A stretch of DNA of 23,229 nucleotides from an uncultured Eggerthella sp. (GCA_900548955.1 URMQ01000011.1:1-23229); one strand, 5' to 3'. Shown: positions 7,552 through 16,587, counted from the stretch's first letter. The notes: generated by a model from the letters alone, not told the origin. Made by a program: numbers and translations.

Positions 7552-8790
7552 TTAGTTGGTTTCACGTTCAGGAAAGTGTTCGCTGCCATTCAAAACACAA
7601 AGATAAAGATCAAGCGCAAAGTTTACTGTTTGATTGCGTACTTCATCTCTATCACCATCGAAGTGGCGAACGAACGTTTTAGTAACTATTTTTTGAGTTG
7701 CATCGATATAAGAAAGGCCAAACCATACTGTACCAACTGGCTTGCCAGGAACTGCTCCACCAGGACCTGCAATGCCGGTTACCGAAACAGCTATGTCACT
7801 ATTACATGCCTTTCTTGAACCTTCCGACATGGCAGCAGCTACTTCACTGCTTACTGCTCCTACCGTTTCAAGATCAACTGAAGATACGTTTAAAAGGTGC
7901 TGTTTTACTTTATTTGAGTAACTGATAATGCCGCCTTCAACCGCTTCAGAACTACCAGAAACCGCTGTAAGGGAGCCGCCGATAAGACCGCCTGTACAAC
8001 TTTCAGCGGTAGAAAGATGCTTGTTTGCTGCGCAAGCTTTCTCTATAACGATTTGAGCTTTAGTTTTCAGATCTTCAGTAAGTGTGATATCTGTAGCTTC
8101 TTTAGGCAATGCACGAACATGTTTTGCTGCATCAACGGAAGAATTCGAAGTAGAAGTTATAGGCTTTCCTGTAAAGATTGATGCACACTTGATAAAGTAA
8201 TCACACATAGAAACTATGGTGAGAATTAAGGCTACGATCATGAAAAACCATGAGACTACATACATGATTAGTCCCATAGAAGTGTGAAGGTTTAACAGAA
8301 GCGGTGAGCCTTTAATGATAAAGAGCAGGATTGCAATAATCTGAAAAACCGTTTTAGCTTTTCCATACCAGCTAGCTGCAACAACAATGCCATGCGTAGC
8401 TACAAGCATACGCAGACCAGACACAATAAACTCGCGTCCTAAAATTACTAATGCAACCCATGAAGGAAGTAACTGAAGTTCTACTAAAGCCAGTAATGCT
8501 GCAGCAACAAGAATTTTATCGGCTAAAGGATCAATGAATTTTCCGAAATTTGTTACCTCTCCCCTACTTCTTGCTAAATAGCCATCGACAGCGTCAGTAC
8601 AGGAAAGCACAGCAAAAATAAAAGCGGCAATCCAAGGTTTCCATAGCTCTGCTTCTGGCCAAGAAGGAAAATAAGTAGGCCAAGGAGAGATTATAGCAAC
8701 AACAAAAACGGGGACAAGGAGAATACGAATTATCGTAACAACGTTCGCCGGCGTTAATATTGCATTTTCTGATCCTGTTTGATCAGTCAC
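7552..8790 (-). CDS. pgsA: fused phosphatidylglycerophosphate synthase (PgsA) and CinA C-terminal amidohydrolase
   Basis: One 412-residue frame joins two proteins that are normally separate neighbours. Residues 1-205 are a membrane CDP-alcohol phosphatidyltransferase of the PgsA type: five to six hydrophobic segments and the complete motif D66-AVD69-G70-YLA73-R74-(8)-G83-KFI-D87-PLA-D91. It should make phosphatidylglycerophosphate from CDP-diacylglycerol and glycerol 3-phosphate. After a Ser/Thr linker (about 206-235), residues 240-412 are the CinA C-terminal (PncC) domain with TAESCTGGLIGG (261-272), VEGGIISYSNKVK and VTGIAGPGG; this family deamidates nicotinamide mononucleotide. The CinA N-terminal domain is absent. 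The start is GTG at 8788-8790, 6 nt after a perfect GGAGG and overlapping the rimO stop by 8 nt; earlier in-frame starts would lie deeper inside rimO. No stop or frameshift separates the two parts. Confidence 0.93.
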   Translation of the reverse strand: MTDQTGSENAILTPANVVTIIRILLVPVFVVAIISPWPTYFPSWPEAELWKPWIAAFIFAVLSCTDAVDGYLARSRGEVTNFGKFIDPLADKILVAAALLALVELQLLPSWVALVILGREFIVSGLRMLVATHGIVVAASWYGKAKTVFQIIAILLFIIKGSPLLLNLHTSMGLIMYVVSWFFMIVALILTIVSMCDYFIKCASIFTGKPITSTSNSSVDAAKHVRALPKEATDITLTEDLKTKAQIVIEKACAANKHLSTAESCTGGLIGGSLTAVSGSSEAVEGGIISYSNKVKQHLLNVSSVDLETVGAVSSEVAAAMSEGSRKACNSDIAVSVTGIAGPGGAVPGKPVGTVWFGLSYIDATQKIVTKTFVRHFDGDRDEVRNQTVNFALDLYLCVLNGSEHFPERETN

Positions 8791-10066
8791 AAGTTGCCTC
8801 CATCTCATATAGAAGTGTGTCGGTAATAGTAGCAGGCAGTAGTTGACCGATAGTTGCATGTTCTATATAGGTAACACCATCTACATCAGGCGCTTGGCAT
8901 TGGCAGCGACCATATAGTTGACCATCTTCTTCAGTTCCCAAAACTAAAACGTTAACTTTCTTACCAATGCGCTCAGTAATTTTTTGAGACGAAACAGCAT
9001 CTGCTATATCTCGAATGGTTTGAAGTCTTTCTTGTTTAGTATCCTCGTCTATCTGATTGGGTAAAGACGCAGCGACAGTCCCGTCTTCGCGAGAGTAGGC
9101 AAAAGCACCTACATAATCAAACTCGGCTTCAGAAATAAAATCACAGAGGTCTTCAAACTGTTCATCCGTCTCGCCAGGATAGCCAACGATAAGGGTGGTG
9201 CGTAAGGTTATATCGGGAATTGCATTACGTAACCGCGATAAAAGGTCTTCGAATTCTTTACGAGACCCACTACGGTTCATTGATTTGAGAATTGCGGGAT
9301 CACAGTGCTGTAGTGGAATATCAAGATAGTTGCAAATATTGTCATATGCGCCTATTACAGAAATAAGTTCATCGGTTACCCCAACAGGCTCAAGATACAT
9401 TACGCGAAACCAAGTTTGAGGAAATGAACTCGCTAAACGCTTAAGCAGTGAAGCAAGATTGTCACGAGGCTCTAAATCAAGCCCCCACATTCCTGAGTCT
9501 TGTGCTATAAGAACAATTTCTTTAGCACCACCTTTAACCTTTGCTGCTACATCTGCATAAATTGAATCATATGAAAAGCTATGATAAGGCCCTCTAATTG
9601 AAGGAATGGTGCAGAATGCGCAGTGACGACTGCAACCATCAGAAATCTTTATATATTCACTTGGAGCATAGCTAAATTCTACGCTTCGTGAAGTTGGCGT
9701 ATCACACTCTAGAGCTTGTGAAATAATTTTCACAATCGAATCTTCCTGTGAACAGGGCACAAACGAATGTACCTCAGGTAGTTCAGCAGATAAGCTTTTG
9801 CCAAATCGTGCTGGCATACATCCAGAAACAATAAGCTTAGTTCTCCCCGATGAAACAGCTTCAAAATTGGCGACATCAAGGATGGTATCTATGCTTTCTT
9901 CAATTGCTGGTTGAATAAAAGCACAAGTATTTATAACAATTGCATCGGTGGGTGAATCAATATCAACAATATCAAAACCGGCTGTAACTAAAGCTTCCTG
10001 CATATCTGCAGTGTCAACTTCGTTTTTTGCGCAACCCAATGTTAGAAATGCTACCGTGCGTGGCAT
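8783..10066 (-). CDS. rimO: ribosomal protein S12 methylthiotransferase RimO
   Basis: A radical-SAM enzyme that methylthiolates an aspartate of ribosomal protein S12; paralogue of MiaB, also encoded here. With the ATG at 10066 it has 427 residues: UPF0004 cysteines C12 (LGCAKNEVD), C48 (INTCAF) and C83 (VSGCMPAR), radical-SAM CSRHCAFC at 145-152, and a C-terminal TRAM-like domain with VLVLGTEEDGQLYGRCQCQAPDV shortened to its conserved core GRCQCQAPDVDG. The LGCAKNEVD start and SDGC...CTIPSIRG pattern separate RimO from MiaB. A GTG nine bases upstream (10075) is possible, but it lies only 5 nt after the yajQ stop and has no spaced ribosome-binding site. yajQ, rimO and pgsA/cinA are packed closely enough to be one operon. 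Confidence 0.96.
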   Translation of the reverse strand: MPRTVAFLTLGCAKNEVDTADMQEALVTAGFDIVDIDSPTDAIVINTCAFIQPAIEESIDTILDVANFEAVSSGRTKLIVSGCMPARFGKSLSAELPEVHSFVPCSQEDSIVKIISQALECDTPTSRSVEFSYAPSEYIKISDGCSRHCAFCTIPSIRGPYHSFSYDSIYADVAAKVKGGAKEIVLIAQDSGMWGLDLEPRDNLASLLKRLASSFPQTWFRVMYLEPVGVTDELISVIGAYDNICNYLDIPLQHCDPAILKSMNRSGSRKEFEDLLSRLRNAIPDITLRTTLIVGYPGETDEQFEDLCDFISEAEFDYVGAFAYSREDGTVAASLPNQIDEDTKQERLQTIRDIADAVSSQKITERIGKKVNVLVLGTEEDGQLYGRCQCQAPDVDGVTYIEHATIGQLLPATITDTLLYEMEATCD

Positions 10067-10080
10067 TTGATGCACACTTT

Positions 10081-10578
10081 CTATCGATAGTTTACAAACT
10101 GTAAGGGTTGACCATAGTCCTGCTCTTTAAGGAATGCAATAACTTCTTGCAGGGTATCAATTTTTGGACCAGATACACGAAGCTTATCGCCTTCTATAGT
10201 AACTTTAACCTTCAGCTTAGTAGCTTTAATGTCTTTATTGATTTTGCCTGCCGTGTCCCTATCAATACCCTCAAGGATTTGAGCAGTTTGACGTACCGTA
10301 GCGCCGCTAGCGGCTTCAAGTTTACCCCACTTAAGAGCGTTCAGTTCAATACCGCGCTTAATAAGTTTAGAGGTTAAAACATCCATAACCTGCTTACATA
10401 CAAAATCGCTCGGAGCAGTAATGGTTATAGTTTTACCACCTTTATCAAGAGAAATATCAGAGCCTGAATCTTTAAGGTCGTAGCGCTGAGCTATTTCCTT
10501 TTTTGCTTGGCCATAAGCATTGTCAACTTCTTGCATGTCAATTTGGGAAACTACATCAAAGCTTGAATCTTTTGCCAT
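10081..10578 (-). CDS. yajQ: YajQ family nucleotide-binding protein
   Basis: Small soluble protein of the YajQ/DUF520 family; members bind nucleic acid or nucleotides, and in Xanthomonas one binds cyclic di-GMP. The 165 residues match the whole family: SFDVVSQIDMQEVDNAYGQA at the start, AQRYDLKDSGSDI, then two ferredoxin-like halves ending in VIAFLKEQDYGQPLQFVNYR. The frame continues upstream for 13 codons, but this ATG is chosen because AAAGGA lies about 7 nt before it and MAKDSSFDV is the usual N-terminus. The stop lies 14 nt before the rimO ATG. Whether it senses cyclic di-GMP in this organism cannot be told from the sequence. Confidence 0.95.
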   Translation of the reverse strand: MAKDSSFDVVSQIDMQEVDNAYGQAKKEIAQRYDLKDSGSDISLDKGGKTITITAPSDFVCKQVMDVLTSKLIKRGIELNALKWGKLEAASGATVRQTAQILEGIDRDTAGKINKDIKATKLKVKVTIEGDKLRVSGPKIDTLQEVIAFLKEQDYGQPLQFVNYR

Positions 10579-10671
10579 GAGAAATCCTTTCAGCGGGTAT
10601 AAAGCACTATAGCGCACATAGCGTACGAAATTGCCTTATTAAACTAACTTGCAGGTAATAACCATCGGATA

Positions 10672-11898
10672 TTACTCTTCCGAGCTATCAGACGAACTGC
10701 TGCTTGATGAACTCCTGCTACTTGAGTTACTAGTGTCAGAAGTTGAAGAGTCGTTTTCTGAATTAGATGAATTACGTGAGGCATTAGTATTAGAAGTGTT
10801 AGTACTTGAAGTAGGACGAGTTGCGTTCGGGTGATCTGCATACCACTGATCAAGTACATCTTCAAAAGAGAAGGTGGTATTTACGATACCTGAGTCATTT
10901 GTAGTAAGTTCTACTTCTTCGTCGTTGATATAAACCGTAACACCATCAGTTTCGGTAGAAACAAATCGTATGGTTCCTGAAGACGTAAATGATTCTTGAG
11001 CAGGACCAGTAATAGTTCCTGAATCCTGCGGGTCATCATCTACATATACTTCAATGTATGATTCGCTTCCATCTGCAATTTCATAACGAAACGTAAATTC
11101 GGTAGGTGCCGGTTCGGTTACTGGTTGTTCTTGAGACGTGTTTTCAGTTGTTTGTTGAGCTGTTACCTCTACCCCCGTTACCGGGATGTTAGCTTGTGGC
11201 TCTGAGCGATGTGTTAAAAACAAAGCAACGATAAGAATGAGAAGTAAAATAACAGCAATTACAGCACCAATAATTATGTTCCGATTTTTATTCTGATTCG
11301 GGAAATTTCTTGGTGCGGAATATAGATTAGTATATTGACCGTCTGCCAAAGCCGATCTACGAGCTCTATGAGCAACTGGAGCATTATTGCGAGGTGCATA
11401 TGATGGTTCATCGGCGTTTTGAGAATACATTCGTCTACCGAAACCGTTAGAGCTTCCATCATAAACCGAACGTTGAGAAGAACGTAAACTAGATCTTTCC
11501 GGACTCATTGCAGAGCTACGATCTGTTGGATTTTGCTGTGTGGTTCGAGCAAACCTTCCTGTTTGTCCACTGCGCGAGGAATTGGAGTTACTACGATACG
11601 GTTCATTGTGCATTTGAATAGTATCGCCCACTGAACGATGCGCTTTTTCTACTTGATAAGCGTATTCTTGCTCAAGATACATACGAGAAATATCTTGAGC
11701 ATTTAGACCAACAAGGCGAGCGTAAGCGATTATCATATTGCGAGCATATCCGCGAGAAGGCATGCGAGAAAAATCACTATTTTCAATAGCGACAATAATA
11801 TCTTGACGTATACGTAGCTCTCGGGAAACGGCTGCCAGATCCAGTCCTCTGGCTAAACGCGCTTCTTTGAGCACGTTACCGAAGCTGATTTGGTGCAT
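10672..11898 (-). CDS. rodZ: RodZ-like membrane protein with N-terminal helix-turn-helix
   Basis: A 408-residue single-pass protein with the RodZ/YmfM layout. Residues about 5-75 form an HTH_25-type domain (FGNVLKEARLARGLDLAAVS and IRQDIIVAIE). A basic, Ser/Arg-rich linker follows (about 85-205), then one transmembrane helix at 208-229. Outside the membrane there is a Thr/Gln/Pro-rich spacer, a beta-rich domain (about 267-345, FTFRYEIADGSESYIEVYVD) like the C-terminal domain of RodZ, and a tail of about 50 residues made almost only of Ser, Asn, Thr and Asp. RodZ links the cell-shape machinery to the membrane; MreB partnership here is not shown. The start is ATG at 11898 with GAGGG 7 nt upstream, 19 nt after the ftsK stop. 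The gene symbol is by architecture and synteny with Bacillus ymfM, not certain orthology. Confidence 0.8.
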   Translation of the reverse strand: MHQISFGNVLKEARLARGLDLAAVSRELRIRQDIIVAIENSDFSRMPSRGYARNMIIAYARLVGLNAQDISRMYLEQEYAYQVEKAHRSVGDTIQMHNEPYRSNSNSSRSGQTGRFARTTQQNPTDRSSAMSPERSSLRSSQRSVYDGSSNGFGRRMYSQNADEPSYAPRNNAPVAHRARRSALADGQYTNLYSAPRNFPNQNKNRNIIIGAVIAVILLLILIVALFLTHRSEPQANIPVTGVEVTAQQTTENTSQEQPVTEPAPTEFTFRYEIADGSESYIEVYVDDDPQDSGTITGPAQESFTSSGTIRFVSTETDGVTVYINDEEVELTTNDSGIVNTTFSFEDVLDQWYADHPNATRPTSSTNTSNTNASRNSSNSENDSSTSDTSNSSSRSSSSSSSSDSSEE

Positions 11899-11917
11899 CA
11901 ACTAACCCTCGCAATAC

Positions 11918-14449
11918 TTAGTCATCGTTTTCTTCAAACGCTTTGAACGTTTCCAATTCTAAAGCGTCAACTAATACTTCGCGCGGTTTGGAACCATTTT
12001 GTGGCCCCACTATCCCCTTTGCTTCTAATAAGTCCATAATACGACCAGCACGAGAATAACCAACACTTAATCTTCGTTGTAAATTAGAAGTAGAGCCTAC
12101 CCCTGCCGATACAACTATTTCTGCAGCTTCCCACACCAAAGGATCATCGGAGCTATGAGCTGTTCCTCCCGATCCATCTGGTGAAGAATCCCCCAGAGTA
12201 ATAAGGTTTGTCTTTAGAATATCATTGTGATAATCAGGCTCACCTTGAGACTTTAATTTCTCCACGACAGCAGCAATTTCATCTTCCGATACAAAACATC
12301 CTTGAATTCGCTGTGGTTTTGCCAACTCAGGTTTAGACAGAAGCAAGTCGCCCAAGCCGATAAGGTTTTCTGCGCCTGGAGTATCTAGAATTACACGAGA
12401 ATCAATACCAGAGGCAACATTAAAAGCGATACGGTTAGTGATATTTGCTTTAATGAGACCTGTTACAACATTGGTCGAAGGGCGTTGCGTTGCCACAATC
12501 AAATGAATTCCTGCAGCACGTGCCAACTGCGCCAAACGAGAAATTGAAAACTCCACTTCTTTGCCGACATTCATCATAAGATCTGCCAACTCGTCGATAA
12601 TAATTACGATATAGGGCATCTCTTTAGCGGGCTCGTTATTTAGTTCTAATCCTTGCTGGACTTTTGCATTGTATTGACCGATATTACGTGCGCCTATTCC
12701 CGAAAAAACTTTAAGACGACGTTCCATTTCAGCAACCGCCCACGAAAGAGCACTTGCAGCTTCTTTTGCTTCAGTTACTACAGGAACATATAAGTGAGGT
12801 ATTCCGTTATACGGAGTAAATTCAACACGTTTTGGGTCAATCATGATCATGCGAACTTCAGAAGGTGTAGCACGCATAAGAATAGACATAATCATGCCGT
12901 TAATTGACACTGATTTACCAGAACCAGTAGTACCACCAATCAGCAAATGTGGCATCGTAGCCAAATTGCTTACAATACTATTGCCCTCTACGTCTCTACC
13001 AATTGCAACTTGAAGAGGACCCTTTGGTGCATCCTTTAACACATCGCCTAGCAGAACTGTTTCGCGTTTCTTGTTGGGTACTTCAATGCCAACGTAATTA
13101 GTACCTGGAATAGGAGCAAAAATACGAACACCAGGAGCAGCTAGTGCTAAAGCAATATCATCTGTTAAGTTAGAAACTCGATTTACGCGTACCCCACTAG
13201 GAAGATCAACTTTAAATAACGTAACGGTAGGACCATGAACCCAACCAACAACGTCTGCATTTACTCCAAAATCGGCAAGAGTTTCCTGTAATAACAAGCC
13301 TGTTGATCTAAGAGAAGCTTCACTCTCTTTAGTAACAGTACTTCCTTTCGAGGTATTAAGAAGTGACATATCAGGCAACTCGAAACCAACTTGTGGATGA
13401 GGGGTTGCAGTATCAGAAGCTTTCTTTTTCTTTGGTTTAGGTAACTGTTCGTTTTCCGATTTAGAACGAAGCTTACGAGTCATAGTAGTAGGCTTCATCT
13501 CATCAGCAGGAATGTTCATTTCATCAGTAATTAGAAGAGTATCTTGTGAGTGATGCCTCTTTGATAGTTTATGAGAATCAGCTGAATCAGCTTTTAAATC
13601 GGCTGGATTTATTGGTTCTAGGAGTTGTGTGTTTGCTTCAGATACACGAGATTTTGGCAATCGTCGAGTTAATTCATTGGCATGTTGGATTCGTTTTTCT
13701 TCATAAGAATTAGAATCGTTATTAGCCCTCCGAATGCGAGCTAACGAAGGTCGTTGTCCTGGTTGGTTAAGTTCACTATACAAAGGCTCTTCAACATTGA
13801 GCATTTTATCTTCATAATGAGCTTTAATTCGTTCATAGAGTGAAGATAAAGAAAAGCCAATAATAATAAGACCAATGATTATGAGGCCTACCATCAAAAT
13901 GATGGAAACCGTTAAGCCAAATAGTCTCAATCCAGCCCACGCAATACCAGCACCAATATATCCACCATGATTAACTAGATAAACTTGAGCAAATAATAGA
14001 TTAGGATCAGATTCTGCCCCAGGAGTAAGCAGGGCAACTATAGTTAAAAAAGCTATAAACAGAAAAGCAAATCCAATACCCACCCGTGCAGGAACCATTT
14101 CGTTTTGGAATCGAATTAAAAACGTAACACCAAGAACAATAAGTAATACAGGTAAAACGTACATACCTATACCGAGGCTAAAGCGCAACGCTAAAGCTAG
14201 GGCACCTGTTACTACTCCGTCTGGGGAAATAAGAACTGTAGCAAATATGGCTATAGCAACAATAATTATGATCACAGAAGCAATATCACGCTTGGTGCGA
14301 TCATCGAGGATGTTATTTGTTCTTGATTCAGGTTGCGATTGATGATAGCCCGGTTTGGCTTTTTGAGAAGAAGAGCCGCGGGCTCCTTTTGCGGAACCCA
14401 CGGTTCGACTAGATTGTATTTTTCTTTGAGCTGGTTGCTTAGCTGCCAT
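11918..14449 (-). CDS. ftsK: FtsK/SpoIIIE family DNA translocase
   Basis: A septal DNA pump that moves chromosome ends out of the closing septum. The 843 residues include a basic N-terminus, four to five membrane helices between about 55 and 201 (the cluster ILMVGLIIIGLIIIGF is clear), a low-complexity charged linker (about 205-375), and the motor. The motor has an alpha domain (about 378-480), Walker A GGTTGSGKS at 505-513, Walker B IVIIIDELADL around 614-624, and the winged-helix gamma domain near the C-terminus (about 765-835, VSAGVGSTSNLQRRLSVGYSR shortened to STSNLQRRLSVGYSRA) that reads polar DNA motifs. AGGGAAG lies about 10 nt before the ATG. It follows rnj by 87 nt and is followed by the RodZ-like gene, as in Bacillus where spoIIIE lies between rnjB and ymfM. 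Confidence 0.97.
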   Translation of the reverse strand: MAAKQPAQRKIQSSRTVGSAKGARGSSSQKAKPGYHQSQPESRTNNILDDRTKRDIASVIIIIVAIAIFATVLISPDGVVTGALALALRFSLGIGMYVLPVLLIVLGVTFLIRFQNEMVPARVGIGFAFLFIAFLTIVALLTPGAESDPNLLFAQVYLVNHGGYIGAGIAWAGLRLFGLTVSIILMVGLIIIGLIIIGFSLSSLYERIKAHYEDKMLNVEEPLYSELNQPGQRPSLARIRRANNDSNSYEEKRIQHANELTRRLPKSRVSEANTQLLEPINPADLKADSADSHKLSKRHHSQDTLLITDEMNIPADEMKPTTMTRKLRSKSENEQLPKPKKKKASDTATPHPQVGFELPDMSLLNTSKGSTVTKESEASLRSTGLLLQETLADFGVNADVVGWVHGPTVTLFKVDLPSGVRVNRVSNLTDDIALALAAPGVRIFAPIPGTNYVGIEVPNKKRETVLLGDVLKDAPKGPLQVAIGRDVEGNSIVSNLATMPHLLIGGTTGSGKSVSINGMIMSILMRATPSEVRMIMIDPKRVEFTPYNGIPHLYVPVVTEAKEAASALSWAVAEMERRLKVFSGIGARNIGQYNAKVQQGLELNNEPAKEMPYIVIIIDELADLMMNVGKEVEFSISRLAQLARAAGIHLIVATQRPSTNVVTGLIKANITNRIAFNVASGIDSRVILDTPGAENLIGLGDLLLSKPELAKPQRIQGCFVSEDEIAAVVEKLKSQGEPDYHNDILKTNLITLGDSSPDGSGGTAHSSDDPLVWEAAEIVVSAGVGSTSNLQRRLSVGYSRAGRIMDLLEAKGIVGPQNGSKPREVLVDALELETFKAFEENDD

Positions 14450-14503
14450 TAGCCTACTTCCCTTTAGTGTGATTAGAATGCAGTTAGGGTTTTAGGAATC
14501 TGG

Positions 14504-14531
14504 TTAATAATTGTACATAGAATAGTGCCAA
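14504..14531 (-). promoter_or_regulatory. weak candidate ftsK promoter
   Basis: On the minus strand TTGGCA (14526-14531) and TATTAA (14504-14509) are 16 bp apart, in the 87-nt gap between rnj and ftsK. Both boxes are imperfect; readthrough from rnj is an equal possibility because no terminator is visible. Confidence 0.3.
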
Positions 14532-14536
14532 AATGG

Positions 14537-16411
14537 TTAAATCTCAAGTATGTTAATAACTACTAAAGGCCTTTGGTTGGTACGTTCCCACAAAATTGAC
14601 AAAAGCGCACTACGGGCAGATTTGCGAACGGCTTTTAGTTCTTCCTGCTTTCCAAGAGATCTATTAAGTGCGTTTGAAACCGAACCTGTTACGGTATCAA
14701 TGAATGAAGGCTCATCTCCCCCGGGAATGCCATGCATTTCAACGTGAACAGGCGTAAGTAAATCGTGAGTTTTCTTGTTGATAGCACAAGCAATTACTGC
14801 AACACCTTGTGAACCTAAGTTGGTACGTTCGTTGAGAATAAATTCAGAGGTATCACCCACACTCAAACCATCAACAAGGATAATGCCGCTTGATACAGAC
14901 TTACCCGTCTTTAATCCTCGAGCGCTAAGTTCTAATGATTCACCATTTTCACAGATGAAAATATGATCTTTATCCACACCAGTAGCCTGAGCTAATCGTG
15001 CATGAGCGCGAAGATGAGTAGCTTCACCATGAACAGGCATAAAGTATTTAGGTTGTACGATTGAAAGTACAAGCTTTAATTCTTCTGCTGATGCATGACC
15101 GGAAACATGTACTCTTGCTCGTGATTTGTCATAAACATCTGCACCAATTTTTGCAAGGTCGTTAATTACCTTGGTAACGGCTTTTTCATTTCCGGGAACT
15201 GGAGTAGCAGAAATAATAACGGTATCCCCTTCTTCGATTGAAATAGTTTTGTGGTTACCATTAGCAATTCGAGCAAGAGCACTTAAGGGCTCTCCCTGAG
15301 ATCCGGTGCACATTACTACATAAGAATCGGAGGGACAACCTTTCAGATCATAGGCATCTATGAGATTTTTATCTGCAATATTTAAATATCCAAGCCTACG
15401 AGCAATGTCGGTGTTTTGAACCATAGAACGTCCAGTAACTGCTACTTTTCGCCCATTGCGTACCGCCGCATCACAGATTTGTTGCATGCGATGAATGTGC
15501 GATGCAAATGAAGCAACAATAACACGACCAGTTGCCTGAGAGATAATGGTGTCTAGCGCCTTACCAACTTCAGCTTCTGAAGGAGTAAAATTTGGATTTT
15601 GCGCATTAGTTGAGTCAGACATCATTAAATCAACGCCGATTTTACTGAAACGAGCAAGCGCCCCAAAATCAGTATGCACTCCATCAATTGGGCTTTGATC
15701 AAGCTTAAAGTCGCCGGTATGCAAAACATTTCCGGCCGGGGAAGTAAAAAATACTCCTACCGCGTCAGGAATAGAGTGGTTTACTGAGAAAAATTCAGCA
15801 GAAATAGAACCAAGCTTAATTGATTGACCCGGTTTGATTTCGCAAAGTTTAGCATTTTTAATCTTGTGTTCAGCAAGTTTACCTTCGATAAGACCTAGGG
15901 TAAGTTTCGTTGCATAAATAGAAACTTTTCGATCAAGGTCTTTTAACAGATAAGGTAATGCACCGGTGTGGTCTTCATGGCCATGGGTGATAATAATCCC
16001 TCTAAGTTTTTCAGCATTTTCTAAAACATAAGAGTAATCAGGCAAAATAAGGTCAATACCAGGATGATTATCATCGGGGAACATCAAACCAGCATCATCA
16101 AGAACCATATCGTTTCCGCATTCAAATGCAGTCATGTTTTTGCCGATAGCATCAAGACCACCTAGAGGGATAATGCGCAATTTTGCACGAGCATCTCTAC
16201 GGGCTGGATTGTTAGTTGCTTTTTTACCGCGCGATGCACTTTGAGCACGCGTTCTGCGTGTTTGTGCTTTCTTTGCCTTACGAGCATTATCTTGCTCATC
16301 GTAGCTTGAGAGTTTAGGACGGCTGCGTTCAAGATGAACATGTTTGAGTACTTCTTTGTTTCTCCTAGGTTTATCCTGAGAGAAATTCCCTTCTTGGGAT
16401 TGTTCAGTCAT
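14537..16411 (-). CDS. rnj: ribonuclease J
   Basis: A metallo-beta-lactamase/beta-CASP ribonuclease with 5'-exo- and endonuclease activity in mRNA decay and rRNA maturation. The catalytic domain starts near residue 78 with LRIIPLGGLDAIGKNMT and holds the metal motif THGHEDHTG (142-150). The beta-CASP region contains VMCTGSQGEPLSALARIA and the family's HVSGHASAEEL. At 624 residues it is longer than the usual 550-560; the excess is an N-terminal extension of about 78 residues, rich in Lys, Arg, Ser and Gln and probably disordered. The ATG is supported by AAAGGAAG about 6 nt upstream and by the extension being continuously in frame. It lies between dapA and ftsK, as does rnjB in Bacillus. It could act with the RNase Y and PNPase encoded in this window. 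Confidence 0.97.
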   Translation of the reverse strand: MTEQSQEGNFSQDKPRRNKEVLKHVHLERSRPKLSSYDEQDNARKAKKAQTRRTRAQSASRGKKATNNPARRDARAKLRIIPLGGLDAIGKNMTAFECGNDMVLDDAGLMFPDDNHPGIDLILPDYSYVLENAEKLRGIIITHGHEDHTGALPYLLKDLDRKVSIYATKLTLGLIEGKLAEHKIKNAKLCEIKPGQSIKLGSISAEFFSVNHSIPDAVGVFFTSPAGNVLHTGDFKLDQSPIDGVHTDFGALARFSKIGVDLMMSDSTNAQNPNFTPSEAEVGKALDTIISQATGRVIVASFASHIHRMQQICDAAVRNGRKVAVTGRSMVQNTDIARRLGYLNIADKNLIDAYDLKGCPSDSYVVMCTGSQGEPLSALARIANGNHKTISIEEGDTVIISATPVPGNEKAVTKVINDLAKIGADVYDKSRARVHVSGHASAEELKLVLSIVQPKYFMPVHGEATHLRAHARLAQATGVDKDHIFICENGESLELSARGLKTGKSVSSGIILVDGLSVGDTSEFILNERTNLGSQGVAVIACAINKKTHDLLTPVHVEMHGIPGGDEPSFIDTVTGSVSNALNRSLGKQEELKAVRKSARSALLSILWERTNQRPLVVINILEI

Positions 16412-16446
16412 ATGCTTCCTTTAATCTACATTCTTATACGTCAAAC

Positions 16447-16475
16447 ACCCTTCGCATTCCATGAATGCGAAGGGT
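16447..16475 (-). promoter_or_regulatory. 13-bp perfect hairpin in the rnj leader
   Basis: ACCCTTCGCATTC (16447-16459) pairs fully with GAATGCGAAGGGT (16463-16475) around a three-base loop, in the 176-nt gap between dapA and rnj and about 35 nt before the rnj start. On the minus strand it is followed by GTTTGACG, so it lacks a proper T-tract and may not terminate. A possible -10 box (TATACT, 16500-16505) upstream would place it inside the rnj leader. It could be a weak dapA terminator or an mRNA stability/processing element. Confidence 0.7.
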
Positions 16476-16587
16476 TCAATTCAAAACATATCGACGAACA
16501 GTATAATTACGTAGCTAAACGTAGGGTATGTTTGCATTTACGAAGAAGCGTACGTTTAATAACTAGAAGTAAGGATTAAGCGAATAT

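Noticed and set aside
7540..7818. Plus-strand frame of 92 codons across the end of pgsA/cinA
   Set aside because: It is antisense to the intact CinA domain and has no ribosome-binding site or known motif.
8791..8859. Longer PgsA start inside rimO
   Set aside because: The GTG at 8790 has a perfect GGAGG at the right distance and needs only an 8-nt overlap.
10579..10617. yajQ with 13 extra N-terminal residues
   Set aside because: The ATG at 10578 has AAAGGA before it and gives the usual family N-terminus.
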